A stretch of 64,000 bases of DNA from Phascolomyces articulosus (taxonomy: Eukaryota > Mucoromycota > Mucoromycetes > Mucorales > Lichtheimiaceae), in contig JAIXMP010000040.1 in assembly GCA_025677815.1 (NCBI GenBank), positions 248,001-312,000 of the forward strand. Reading direction: 5' to 3'. A program made the position numbers and the translations under genes. Positions 47,772 to 59,423 of the stretch are shown here, piece after piece. The first letter of the stretch is position 1. Every line of letters starts with the position of its first letter. The notes beneath the pieces were generated by a model. The model worked only from the letters and a program-made list of their open reading frames with translations, was not told where the DNA came from and did no database searches.

Positions 47772-49492
47772 ATGTTTTCATCGACAATTGATCAAAGTCT
47801 TTCCAAAGAAAAATTGAGCAATCTCAAATATTACAAGTATAGCTCAATAGATAGATCATTATTATCACGATATGTATTACGGCATTACTGGGATTGGGCA
47901 ATTGGACTTTTTCCAATGAATATGGCGTAAGTTGAAGAAATTGCCACTATGTCATTTTTGACAAGGAGCGTAAACAAAGCTTATATTATATACAAAAATA
48001 TTATTTTGTAATATTCAATTCATTCAGCTTTGTATATCATGTTAATTATTCATTATTTCAACAAGTATAGACCCAATTTGATTACATTGATTGGATTTAC
48101 GTTTATTTTAATGAATGTCGCTTTGGCGTATTGGAAGGCGCCTAGTTTAGATATTGATGAAAATCCACCTCGATGGATTTATTTCAGTTACGCTCTTGGG
48201 ATCTGGCTTTATTCTACATTTGACAATGTGGATGGACGACAAGCAAGACGAACAAAAAGCTCAAGTCCGTTAGGTGAACTGTTTGATCATGGTTGTGATG
48301 CTCTCAACACAGTATTTTCGTTAGTCATGCAAGCGGGTGCCCTAGGTTCCGGCCATTCACGAGCGACTGTATTACTTGTCATTATCGAAACTTTTGGATT
48401 TTACTTGTCAACACAAGAAGAGTATCATACAGGAACATTATATTTGGGATATGTGAATGCTCCAACGGAAGGAATTGTTCTTGCACTTGTTGTCTTTACA
48501 ATTTCTGGTATCTATGGTAAGTAGTCTATTTTTATTTACTTTTTGCATAATAATAACAGAACGTCGTGTACTTTATTTCGAAATACCATCAGTTGACTGA
48601 TCTGCTGCAACATTGCGAATATACCTATACATTTATAGGTCCTGCCATTTGGCGAACTCCTGTAGGTCATGTTATTCCAAACGTACCATCCTCCATTGCT
48701 TCCATGTCTTTTTCATATGGTTGGATTGCACTTGTGGGGGTATTTCTTCTGCTGACTCACATTCCATTATGGTATGATGTCAAAAAAAAAAGTTTGATCT
48801 GCGCCTCACTTTTGAAACCCCACACGCACATTCATTCAAATATTAACACCTTTTTTTATGTTGTTGTACACACCAAAAAATGACAACTTTTAAATTATTC
48901 ACTTGTAGTTTTTATTCAATGTTCAAAGCATGTCGTAAACAAGGCAAACCTTTTATTTCGACAATGGCTACAGAATGTTCACCCATTGTGATCTATTGTA
49001 TTGCTATCCATTCTTGGTGTATGTCATCTTATTCTTATATTTTATCACATCGAAACTTTATCCCTTTTGCGGTTGCTATTGGCATCGTGTTTGGTCGCAT
49101 GGCATCCAAAATTATTTTAGCTCATCTCACCAAATCAAGCTTTCCAAAATTCACAGTTTTATTAATTCCTTTGGTATTGGGTGCTGCCATTGCGAATCTA
49201 CCAAAGATCCCTGGAATGTATGATGTATTTCTACTATATTTTTTTATGCATAATATCATTGAATTCTGCAAAAAAAAAAACATTACTGACTTGTCTCCTA
49301 TGGTGATTAAATAGGCCTCGATTATTCACCCCGCAATCTGAACTTTTATATATTTATGGATTTTTAATATTCGCAACAGTTGTTTATTTACGTTGGGCTA
49401 TTGCTGTTATTAATGCATTTTGTTCATATTTGGGAATTAATTGCTTCTCAATTGTGTCATCAAAAACAGAACTTTCCTCAAAAACGAATTAA
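47772..49492 (+). CDS. EPT1: Choline/ethanolamine phosphotransferase (CDP-alcohol phosphatidyltransferase)
   Basis: The last step of the Kennedy pathway: transfers phosphocholine or phosphoethanolamine from the CDP-alcohol to diacylglycerol in the ER/Golgi membrane. Exons: 47772-47926, 48071-48516, 48639-48771, 48909-49217, 49315-49492; 1221 nt, 406 residues. The CAPT signature DG-x2-AR-x8-G-x3-D-x3-D is complete: D106, G107, A110, R111, G120, D124, D128 within STFDNVDGRQARRTKSSSP and LGELFDHGCD. Seven or more hydrophobic segments follow, including LITLIGFTFILMNVALAY before the motif and LLYIYGFLIFATVVYL near the end. The N-terminus (SNLKYYKYSSIDRSLLSRYV) is typical of Cpt1/Ept1. The sequence does not decide between choline and ethanolamine preference, so the symbol is given for the family. 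Confidence 0.92.
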
Positions 49493-50366
49493 TGAAAGTA
49501 GCATGAAATGCTCCTTGCTATACCTTCAAGCGGTAGTTAGCTTTAATTGCTCCCTATTTATATAGCAATATTTATCTATTTATTTTAGTATAAATCATGT
49601 CATCATATGCCATGTATATAACCATAGAAAAGAAAGGGTGTACATGTAGAATTATTCATTATTGATAAGAATCTTTTATTATTAAACAACTTTATATATA
49701 GCACCACCATGTAATGAAAGCTGTTGCGAGTGATATGTTTCTATAAGAGCAGGTACTTTAAATTTTTCTTTTACAATAATAACATAGTATTTTACGCAAT
49801 GCCACATTTTATACTACTGTATATATCAAAAAACCGATATGGAAAGTACAATGTTGCATTCTTTGTCATGGATATACCAGCATAATATACAGATTCGTTT
49901 TAGTGCACTGGACTGAATTTGATGGAAAATAGAGCATAACGATCGATCACATTGTATTACAAACATGTTATAACATTAGTAGCAATTCATATGTAAAAAA
50001 AAAAAAGATATAGGGTAATAAACATAGGTTCTTGCGTAGTAGGGATCTCTTTTGAAATGGCATATATTATAAAGAATGTTATTGTGTGTTTATATATATA
50101 TCCAATCTCTCAACATTATTTGATTATGATGGAATATATTTCAATGTACAGGTATTCTTTATATGTCATATATATACAAACATCAAATTACAAGAAGAAC
50201 AAATAAAACAAATGAACCTGTCATATGCTTCTTATTCTTTTGATAGAATTATTGTTGTAAAAGGGTAAGGTTATTACTAGTCGTAAATAAAGTGGAAGTG
50301 GAACGTTGAAAGAAATTGTTGTAAATTATATATATAGAAGAATAGTAGTTATTTAATTTATATATA
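49493..50366. other. Convergent 3' region between EPT1 and CDC16
   Basis: About 870 bp of AT-rich sequence between two converging genes. It must contain both polyadenylation regions. No coding or RNA signal was seen. Confidence 0.6.
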
Positions 50367-53300
50367 CTACAGCCAATCTTTTGAAGACAATTTCGGCCGT
50401 GGATCTTCTTTTGGCGATAAATCTCCTTCATCATACTGTAAAATAGATTCTCCTTCAAGATCATTATTAGATAATGCTGAATGTGAGCTTGGCTGTTCTT
50501 CGAGTCGATCTGCGATATTAGCAGTTTCTGATTCCAACGCGGCCAATTCTTCATTGACATAGTTTTCCAATATGTCAGTCCCATTACGAAGGCTGAATAT
50601 ATTGTCTGGTTCTTCTATATTCATGATTGGTGCACTTGGGTTACTTTGAAGTGCTTTCTCTATTAACTCTCGAATAGTATTATCTGATTTAGGATCACGT
50701 AATGCCTATATACACAACATATAAGGTTAAGTTATCATGATATCTTGAAAATTTTGGACAATCCTACCCTTTGGTTAAAATGATGGTATTCAAACATATA
50801 TATATATATACCTTATTATACTCAATGAGTGCTTTCCCTAATCTTCCTTGTATATGGTATATTAATCCAATGGCACCATGGACATCCGAATTTTGTGGGT
50901 TCTTGTCGAGTGCTAATCGAAAGCATTTCAGTGCACGATCATATTTTCTAACAAAAAAAACAATATTTTAATATACAACGCATTAAAAGTATAGATCCAA
51001 ATGTTTGGTGCACCCCTTTATCGTTATTCGAACTGAATATTACCTCATCCTTCGATATACATGGCCAAAATTGGCCCAAAGCTTCTCCCAAAGATTGCTG
51101 CGCGGACTTTGTCGATCTTTTGCCAATTTTAATGCGTTTCGTAAATTTTCAAGTGCAAGTGGGTATCTATATAATAATCATCATCAATGATAACACACAT
51201 TATACACCACACCTACTTCTGTGAAAAAGATGAGAAAAACTTACTGTTTCGTTTGATAGTGATAAACAGCAATTTCATTCAATAAGAAAGGATCGCTATT
51301 ACATTTACCGGCACTTCTTTTGAGGTATTCATAACCAGCATCTAACATGTTTTGTTCCATATATTGTACACCAATATACATATAGGGAAGATGAGATCTA
51401 TAGAGTCATAAAAATAACACATGAGTATACACACATACTTTTTTAAAAATCATACTTTCAACAACAAAAAAACAACAACATATTCTATTTACGATGCTTA
51501 CCCGGGTATCAATTTACTGCATGTTATATAGGCACTTATGGCAGGATCATGGTCTTTTTCGGCAGCAAATGTGTGCCCATAACCAAGCCAAGAATCTTCA
51601 AAATATTGATCGATAGATGTCGCCTGACTAAATTTGATAATTGAATCAATTTTTAATTTACATTATTAAATACATAAGGTATAACGGATAAATTTAAAGG
51701 ATTGAGAAAAAAGGAAATCGTACCTGAAATAACGACGTGCTTCAGCATATTTCTTTATATAAAGATAATACATACCAACGGCATGCCATGTTACTGCTTT
51801 GCCATTTAATCTATCCACTAATTCTTGGGCCAATGTATAAAGCTCGTCCTTCATTTTTAACTCATATAAACATGTAATGTATGTTGGTATTGATTTTGTA
51901 TATAAAGCATCCTGTTTCCTTATCCTAAAATAAACATAATTGTTTCGGAGGAGGAGATATTAGTAAACAGCCCCAAATGAAAGTATATGAAACAGAATAT
52001 ACATACTCTTGACATATATCCAAGCATTCTTCATATTTGCATTCTGCCAATAAAGTTCTTGCAGTACTATGCATCACATCAAGACTCTTTTTAAGACAAT
52101 GATCCTCTTCAGCTTTCTTTTGAGCTAACTGAATATCAGCTGTATGTGAATACTAGAGTTTTTTTATATATATTGAAAAGATTAGTATATATCATAAAAA
52201 ATATAGTGTACGTAAGAAAAGGAGAGAGAGTTTGGAGAAAACTTTACTCTTTTCAATTGGAGCATATATAATGATCGAAACAGGTCAGAATCTGATCCAC
52301 AGTGTTCGTCATAAGGCAGTGTCATGATAAATTCCCACTCTAAAAAATCAAAAAGCAAAAAAAAAGTTAGCATCACTCAGATAATAAGAAAAACAACAGA
52401 TAGTTATATATCTATATGTAATTCACTTGCCAATTTTTTCTTCCAACATATTATATTGAATTAATGCGTCTAGTGCCTATAGTAAGAAAGGAGTTAGCTT
52501 TAAATGATTGATTCAATAACGCGTGATATTATTGTGCTACATGATTTATTTTTCGGACATACATCGTAGCACTTGACATCCACCCGTAATGCTTCCTTGA
52601 AACAGCTTTTTGCTTTGTCAATGTCTTTTAATTGTAAATATGCATTTCCACGAGCATAACACATCATGGATTCCAACTATCAGTAGGACACATACAATGG
52701 TTAATATTATTATGTTATACATTCAAATTCGTTCTGGTAAATAATTAAACAATAACGACTAGTTTACCTTAATAAGCCCATCGCTTGCTCCATCCAATTT
52801 TGTAATATCAGTAACAACCCGGTTCCCTCGTCTAGAATCATCGTACATCAAAAGATGTGCATTTTTATCTGCAAATGGGTTATCAGGACCTAAATAATCC
52901 AATGCATCATGCCAGTTTTCTAACCCAATCTGAAATAAAATTGAGGATTAGGAATCGTCAATCTCATTTTGCCCATAAATCTTAATTCCTAGTTTCAGGA
53001 ACACGCTTATGATAATGAAGTATCTTACCGCACATAGTCCTGCTAGATATCGGCATTGAACACTTTTATTCAAGGTTTTTTTTTTATTTAGTAAATCTAA
53101 TGCTCTTTCATATTCTTGTGATTGATAATAGGCTTGTGCAAGGAAATAGACATCATTGGTATCGTCTAATAACAATCAAACCAAAATAGGCGCGTCAGTT
53201 TTATATATATATATTATCTCTTGTTATTTTTCTTTTTACCAGAGATCGCAGTTAACTTTTCAGCAAAAAATGTTGCAGCTTTATTAAGATGTTGTTGCGC

Positions 53301-53702
53301 CGCATCGTGTCGTATAATGCGTAATCGATCTTCACACGAATAATCAGCTCGATAAGAAACTTCTTGCAAAAGACCTCGAGGCATGCGTACAGGCGAAGCC
53401 AGTCGATTGGTTAGATTGGTAAAGGATGATTGACCATCCGTTAATAATGACAAGTCATGTCTTGCACGTGCTGTAAATGAATTCAAACGTATTGGCGAAT
53501 CTTCTGGTGGATCACTTAATATAGTATGCATGCCACTATTGTTGTGATGACGTGCGATCGGTGAAGCGGATATTTCTCTTAAAAACGATAAATTGCCTTC
53601 ACCATCAGGGCTACTGGCTGCTATTCTTGAAGTGGGTGATGAAAGTTCAAATGAATCACCCCCACGAAGTGGTGAACCATGAGATCGACTTCGCGGCTGC
53701 AT
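50367..53702 (-). CDS. CDC16: Anaphase-promoting complex TPR subunit Cdc16/Apc6
   Basis: A TPR scaffold subunit of the APC/C ubiquitin ligase that triggers anaphase. Thirteen exons: 53702-53240, 53165-53029, 52929-52768, 52676-52563, 52476-52431, 52339-52248, 52152-52007, 51924-51724, 51627-51502, 51397-51245, 51166-51044, 50947-50812, 50705-50367; 2238 nt, 745 residues. The N-terminal ~145 residues are Ser/Pro-rich with many SP sites (SPLRGG, SPTSR, SPIARHH, SPIRLN, SPVRMP), candidate CDK targets. From about 140 TPR units run to about 640: NDVYFLAQAYYQSQEYERAL, then SVQCRYLAGLCA, then AVTWHAVGMYYLYIKKYAEA, LWEKLWANFGHVYRRMRKYD, NSDVHGAIGLIYHIQGRLGK. The tail is acidic. Intron 5 needs a GC-AG donor (GCAAGT at 52430) to keep the frame; the ordinary GT reading four bases away breaks it. 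Confidence 0.92.
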
Positions 53703-53912
53703 AGTCGTTTTTATTGTTACTACTAGAAAAAAGAATTGATCAATGCGAAAATAAAATTGAGTGCACGCAATACAAAAAAATAAAACCATCACTGAGGAGT
53801 ATGAAATATAAAGCATCAATTTATTTGAAATGTGAAAAACCAAAATGTTGTTGATGGTATGTGCCATTTTATGACTAACAACATAATGAACAAGTTTATA
53901 TATTAACTTTTC

Positions 53913-54483
53913 CTAAGGAATAGATCGCATCCACATTTTATAATGAGGAGTTCCAGCTAATACATAAGGTTCTTTATGAGCTTCTTCAAGAACAAAACCC
54001 ATCTTTTCATAGAATCCACGTTTGTCAACTTGTCCTTCTAAGAAAATTTTCTTGATTCCTTTTGCTTTGGCACCTTCCAACATTGTCAAAACAAGTTTTT
54101 TTCCAACTTGCAAACCACGGGCATCAGATAAAACTGCCAAACGCCCCAGTTGACCAACTTGATCATCGATTTGAAGTAACCTGATAGTACCCACAGGGAT
54201 TTTCTCCTTGGATGATCCATCCGCAAGTTGACAGGTTGTTAACCAGTGATCACAAATGACATCATCTGCACTATGAAAACCGATAAAAATAGAAGTCCCA
54301 TCAATGATGTTAATAAAGAAATCACATAACATTATATGTCTCAATTTACCTGTGTGTTTGGAGTTCAATAGGATATTTTTGTTCATCAGTGTACACCTTA
54401 AATCTCACATCAATGCATTTTTCCAAGTCTTCTTTAGTAGTTGCTAAGTAGATTTCTGGATTAACAAATTGTGGAACGGTCAT
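53913..54483 (-). CDS. GNAT N-acetyltransferase, tandem copy A
   Basis: An acetyl-CoA-dependent N-acetyltransferase. Exons: 54483-54350 (134 nt) and 54270-53913 (358 nt); 163 residues. The acetyl-CoA-binding motif A is clear: QLGRLAVLSDARGLQVGKKL, then LTMLEGAKAKGIKKIFLEG; motif B is KRGFYEKMGFVLEE. The exon-1 part (CIDVRFKVYTDEQKYP) matches the family's substrate-side strand. This arrangement (VRxKVYxDEQ, HWLxTC, VGTIRL, GRLAVL, GFYxKxGF) resembles small fungal GNAT proteins of the ElaA/YjcF type; the substrate is unknown. It is the first of a minus-strand array with copies at 56067-56629 and 57148-57713 and a relic at about 55165-55440. Exon lengths are identical to the second intact copy. 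Confidence 0.88.
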
Positions 54484-56066
54484 GATGATAATTATACGAT
54501 TAAGGAAAAGAGAACAAACCAAAAAAAAAAAAAAAAAAACGTATTTCTGCTTTATATACATCAACGAACAATCAAGATTAGATAACAAGATGTTTTTACG
54601 TATACAAATATATTTAATAAAGTTTATGAGGCTGAGGAAATAGTAATAAAAATAGCATCGCTCTTTTCTATCTCTTTTGTGCATTGGAATTCAAATGTCT
54701 TCTTGTTGAAACATATATATAATATAAGGGTTATCCTGTCAGTCTCCCCCTGCTTTGACATCTCCAAAAAAAAAGTTCAAATCAAAAAGTGAGAAAAACC
54801 AGGTAATTCGTTATCCTATCAGTACAAGTCAACTGAGTATGATATTTGATATTATGCCACAATAAAAAAAAACTCTAGCTCAGTCAGGAGCGACAATGAA
54901 AGCATATGAAGTCTTCTGTTCAATGATATATATATATATGAAAGAACTTTATAAAGGGTCGAATTAAGTATTTAAACTTGGGAACAATTCCTATTTATAC
55001 TATCGTAACAAATAACATTTGGTAAATATATATTTATTTGTCTACTTTTAGGCTATTAAAAAACATACTTAATAACACGCCTTTAAACTAATTTAACTTT
55101 TTATAGGATTGAATCATTTATCTTATAATGGGGTATATCTCCTTGTAAATGAAGAGTTCGTAATTATCCTTTTCCATCATGAATCTAAGCTTTTCTTTAA
55201 TGAATGTTGTTTGGTTTAACCTTCCAGATAAATCGATTTAGTTCCCCGAGGTTTTGCGCCTTCTAAGAAATGAATTAGAGACAGGCTTTTGCCCTACAAC
55301 AAACCACAAACATTTGACAGCGAGAACAACCAGTCGACCCAATTTACCAACTCAACCATCAAGCCGAGTCAATCATATTACATATATTGGGATTCTCTCT
55401 TGTTGCTATTGTTCATTGTTCATAGAATTTATCACTTGACATATTGGTAATCGATGCTGAGCAATTTGACCCTTTTGCTATGAATAGTAACGGATAAATA
55501 TAAAAGTTTTCTGTAAAGTAAAGGGAAGAGGAATCGCGTTACTCTTTCCTCATAACAGGCGTGTGTTTTTTTTCTCGTCAAATTTATCCTCTTCATTTTC
55601 AATGTATAAAGAAAACTTTTGGTTATAAACAATCAATTTATTTAAAATGCCCAAACATATTTTGTTTTTCTTTGATAGTTTATACAGAATGAATATCTGG
55701 ATTCCTCCTATTATGCTATCATCACGGTTGAGTCATAAAATAAGAAAATGGACAAAACGGAGCAGCGAGCACGTCATTCATTTATTTTTCTTCACGTTAT
55801 GTAACATAGTGATGTGGTGTCAGAAGTAAAAAAAAAAAAAAAAAAAAAAAAACTACGTGCATCCAGAAGATAACATCGATAAAGCATAATGGAATTGATT
55901 GAATCAAAATGAACAATTAATGCGACAAATGTATGCTTTCGCACTGCGATTAAGGAAGATAAATCCGAATAATCGGTAAAATGAGAGGAATCGATTCTAG
56001 TAATCAATTTGTTGTCTTTAATTAATAGTATTTAACAATCTGGAAATGTACAAAATATTTATTTTT
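54484..56066. other. Intra-array spacer with GNAT relic
   Basis: About 1.6 kb between GNAT copies A and B. Contains an A-rich run near 54520-54538, the relic at about 55165-55440, and a 20-plus-nt poly-A at about 55829-55851. No other gene is supported. Confidence 0.6.
55165..55440 (-). pseudogene. GNAT acetyltransferase relic
   Basis: A heavily decayed minus-strand copy of exon 2 of the array's acetyltransferase. Readable pieces on the minus strand are QVGKLGRL-like (VGKLGRLVVLAV), then NSFLEGAKPRGTKSIYL, which align to DQVGKLGRMVVLSGVRGM and LEGAKTQGIKSIVLEA of the intact copies. Flanking nucleotides keep recognisable similarity to copy C on both sides (for example the CTTCCAGATAAAT/CTTCTAGATAAAT boundary). 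No full reading frame or exon 1 remains. Confidence 0.7.
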
Positions 56067-56629
56067 CTAAAGAATAGATCTCATCCACATTTTGATATGA
56101 GGGGTACCATCTACTGGATAAGGTTCTTCATCACCTTCTTCCACCACAAAACCAATTTTTTCATAAAAGCCACGTTTTTCAATCTGAGCCTCTAAAACAA
56201 TGGACTTGATGCCTTGTGTTTTAGCACCTTCCAACATGGTAAGAACAAGTTTCTTACCAAGTGACATTCCGCGAGCTTCAGATAAAACAGCCAATCGACC
56301 TAACTTTCCAACTTGCGTATTGTTTTTCACTGGAACCAATCGGATCGTACCAATAGGAATACGTTCATTTGTATCAGCCACTTGACATGTTGCAAGCCAA
56401 TGATCAGACACTGCATCATATTCGCTTTATACGGTTTGCTGTTAGCATAGAAAAAAAAATTATCAAGGAGGGGGGGGGAAGTGTCAAATTCTTACTCGTC
56501 TGTTTCCGTGTGTAAAGGGTATTTCTGTTCATCGACAAAAACTTTCACTCGAACATCAATGCATTTTTGTTTGTCTTCATCCGTCAATGCACGATGGATC
56601 TCAGGATTAATGTATCGTGCTGTCACCAT
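56067..56629 (-). CDS. GNAT N-acetyltransferase, tandem copy B
   Basis: The second intact member of the array. Exons: 56629-56496 (134 nt) and 56424-56067 (358 nt); 163 residues, the same exon lengths and intron phase as copy A. Motifs: CIDVRVKVFVDEQKYPLH, EYDAVSDHWLATCQVAD, IPIGTIRLVPV, KLGRLAVLSEARGMSLGKKL, LEGAKTQGIKSIVLEA, KRGFYEKIGFVVEE, ending HIKMWMRSIL. The acetyl-CoA pyrophosphate-binding loop R/Q-x2-G-x-G/A is present as ARGMSLG. A and B differ by many conservative changes, so the duplication is not recent. Substrate unknown. A G-run near 56468-56477 lies in the intron. Confidence 0.88.
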
Positions 56630-57147
56630 TTCGTAAAATAAAAAAAAAGTGTTGAGTTAGGAACTGAAGAGAAAGTTTGAAATATATTCTGTGTGCGGGT
56701 TAAAATTACTGTTTTCGGTTAGGTCACACACTTAAAGGGTAAGAAAATCAGGAAATTTATCGCTGATGGGTTGTTAGGGCATGAAATAAAATAAATAATG
56801 ATAACTATTAATTTATGATAACTATTATGGTTAATGGCAGTGTAAATGCATGTTGTTATGAACTATGATGGGTTATATACATATAATCCTATCTTGGATC
56901 TGAGTTTTTGAAGGAGATATGCATGGAGATATATTGAGTTAACTAATTGAGTGATACGCAATGCAACATGAGTCATATTGTTTGGATCAAACATCTTTTT
57001 AATATATATGGTAAGAAAATGAATTGCTATATAATAATAGCGATAATAATAATAATAAAGGATAATATGAATATAAAGAAGTGTTAATGAACTAAATAAT
57101 TCAACTTTCATCAAAGAATTTCTATATAGAACATCAATTATGTCCAT

Positions 57148-57713
57148 TTATGATACGGATCGCATCCACATTTTATAATGAGAAGTGCTACGGGCAGGAA
57201 AAGGTTCTTCATCCTCTTTTTCCACCTGAAAACCAACCTTTTGATAAAAGCCTCGCTTATTCACTTGGCCTTCTAGATAAATATCCTTGATGCCTTGTGC
57301 TTTTGCAGCTTCTTGTAAAGCAGAAACAAGTTTTCGACCGATCGACATACCACGCACTCCAGAGAGAACAACCATACGACCAAGTTTTCCAACTTGATCA
57401 TTGACTCTGTACAATATAACTGTGCCAACAGGAATTCGTTCTTTGGTATCGGCTAATTCACATGTAGCAAGTCAATATTGAGAAGTGGGTCGTATTCACT
57501 ATATTTGTAATATTAAAGGTAATAAGGCCATAAATGATACGATATCGACTACACATGTTTTTTCAATGGTTATCCTCCTTACTCTATTTCATTTTCTAAA
57601 TGATATTTTTGTTCGTTGATAAAAACTTTTATACGAATATCAATACATTTTTTTCTATATTCTTCTGTTAAAGCAGGAAGGACGTGTAAATTTGTATATT
57701 GTGGTACCACCAT
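57148..57713 (-). pseudogene. GNAT N-acetyltransferase copy C, recently inactivated
   Basis: The third member. Exon 1 is 57713-57583 (131 nt, start VVPQYTNLHVLPAL, then CIDIRIKVFINEQKYHLE) and exon 2 is 57498-57148. Exon 2 is 7 nt shorter than in the intact copies, giving a frameshift around 57475-57490 just after EYDP. Immediately beyond it the Trp codon of the conserved HWLATC motif has become TGA (57474-57472), followed by an otherwise intact frame (LATCELADTKERIPVG, VGKLGRMVVLSGVRGMSIG, KRGFYQKVGFQVEKE, KMWMRSVS) to the normal stop. The rest of the sequence is well conserved, so decay looks recent. It is divergent from the MPP6-like gene with 200 bp between start codons. Confidence 0.8.
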
Positions 57714-57913
57714 TTTTATAAATAGTAAAATGAAAGAGTTATTCCAGGAACAAAGAAAAAAAAACCGTAGGGAGAGGAACTAATTTACATTACAAGCAAA
57801 TTTTTCGGTACACATAATATGGTTAGAGTGGCTATTTTCTGAGTATACAACTCCACTTTTTTTTTTATTCAGCTTTAATTCGCGTTTTACTATTATTCCT
57901 TTCACTCCATATA

Positions 57914-58731
57914 ATGACAGACAATGATAAGAAAGCTACTGGAAAGCAACCTTCTAATAGGCTGTTAAGCATGAAGGTAATATTCATTTATATTCAAAGA
58001 AATGTGACAAACAATTAGAATATAAATGTTGATCGAGTTTTTATTATTAGTTCATGCAACGATCAATTGAGAAAGAACAACAAGAGCAACTTGAAAAAGA
58101 ACGTAAACGAATCATTACAGAATCAGAATGGGTTTTAGAATATGAAGATAGCGAGATACAAAAACCGTAATGTATTTAGTTTTGTGTTTCATTAAAAAAA
58201 AAGAATTAGATCTTGATCTAATTCAAAACGATCGCAGCAAAAGAGAAGAAAAATTTACGTTTGTTACCCCCCCAAACTTGATTATAGAAAAATCCATGTT
58301 GAATATCAGCCAAGTTTTCTTGCATTTAATGAACAAGTTAGTACAGGGCGACAATCATTCAATGAATTCAATAAAGAAACGGAGGTAAATTGATAGAAGG
58401 ATCTCTATTTCTAGAGAACAAAAACGTTGGTGTCAAATTTTTTACTAAATGATGACGACGTTGGATCCATTAATAGGCAGTAGAAAAAGAAACAGCACGA
58501 AGGAAAAAAAAAGCACATCAAAATAATCTCGATAAAGCCTCTGAATTAGAAGAAAATGAAACATTGAATGAAATGCGAAAACGAATTCAGGGTAACAAGA
58601 AAAAAGGAAAGAAACGAGATCGAGCATCTGATATTACTGAAAAGGAAGATAATAAACGACCCAAGGAACAATCACCAAAACCTACAGAACAAGGATTCCG
58701 ACGAGAGAAAAGTTTTATCAAACCTGAATAG
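57914..58731 (+). CDS. MPP6: M-phase phosphoprotein 6-like nuclear exosome cofactor
   Basis: MPP6 is an RNA-binding cofactor that tethers Mtr4 and Rrp6 to the nuclear exosome for rRNA processing and surveillance. Exons: 57914-57976, 58051-58166, 58288-58384, 58477-58731; 531 nt, 176 residues (human 160, yeast 186). The diagnostic core is at the start: NRLLSMKFMQRSIEKEQQEQ followed by IITESEWVLEYED, matching the human LLRMKFMQR...IISEEHWYLD arrangement. The STGRQSFNEFNKETE segment corresponds to the human GRMSFRGFNPEVE block. The C-terminal third is highly basic (RRKKKAHQ, NKKKGKKRDR), as expected for RNA binding. Short divergent promoter shared with GNAT copy C. Confidence 0.85.
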
Positions 58732-59423
58732 TTTTTTATACATATATTTTTCAGTTGGATATCAAACAAAAGAAGAAATAACTTGTTATATGACGACAAC
58801 ATCCATTGATATCATCTTTATGTGTAAAAAAATCGAAGAAGCATTCTTACCCTCATCATTATATTTTTTTTACAAAAAAAACTGTAGATATATTTTTTTC
58901 GATTTATGGATTCATATTTTATTAAATCGATTTTGCATTCAATATAACTCCTTACTATTATACCGAATTTTATTTAGTAACGTTGAGATACATAGTGGTT
59001 GGGCCAGATCCACCCGTGTTCCCAAAATATTCCTTTATAATTGATATACTATATTCAATTTATCATAAGAAAGGACTTCTTGATAGTTATTCAATTATAG
59101 TCTATTGTTATTTTCAAAATATATGATGATGTCTTATAAGAGATAAACAGGTCAACTATATCCTAATATGCTTGTCCTGGAAACATGACATTTATAAAAT
59201 TAACCAAATTAGACGAGCAGTCACGCAAGATGTCATACAGAGTTTGGGTGTCTTTATTTTACAACGGTGCACCCCAGTTCGTCCGCTCTCTCTACTGTAA
59301 AAAAAGTGAGTGAAAAGAAATTATATAGATATATGAATATTATATAATATATGGAGAATACGTTTGATATTGACACAACTCCATTTTATTTTATATTTTA
59401 ATAAAAAAAAATTATAGACCAAA
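58732..59423. other. Spacer, ATP4 promoter
   Basis: About 690 bp between two plus-strand genes, AT-rich, with a GC-richer patch near 59200-59300 that could be the proximal promoter or leader. Short ORFs there have no family resemblance. No element assigned. Confidence 0.55.
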
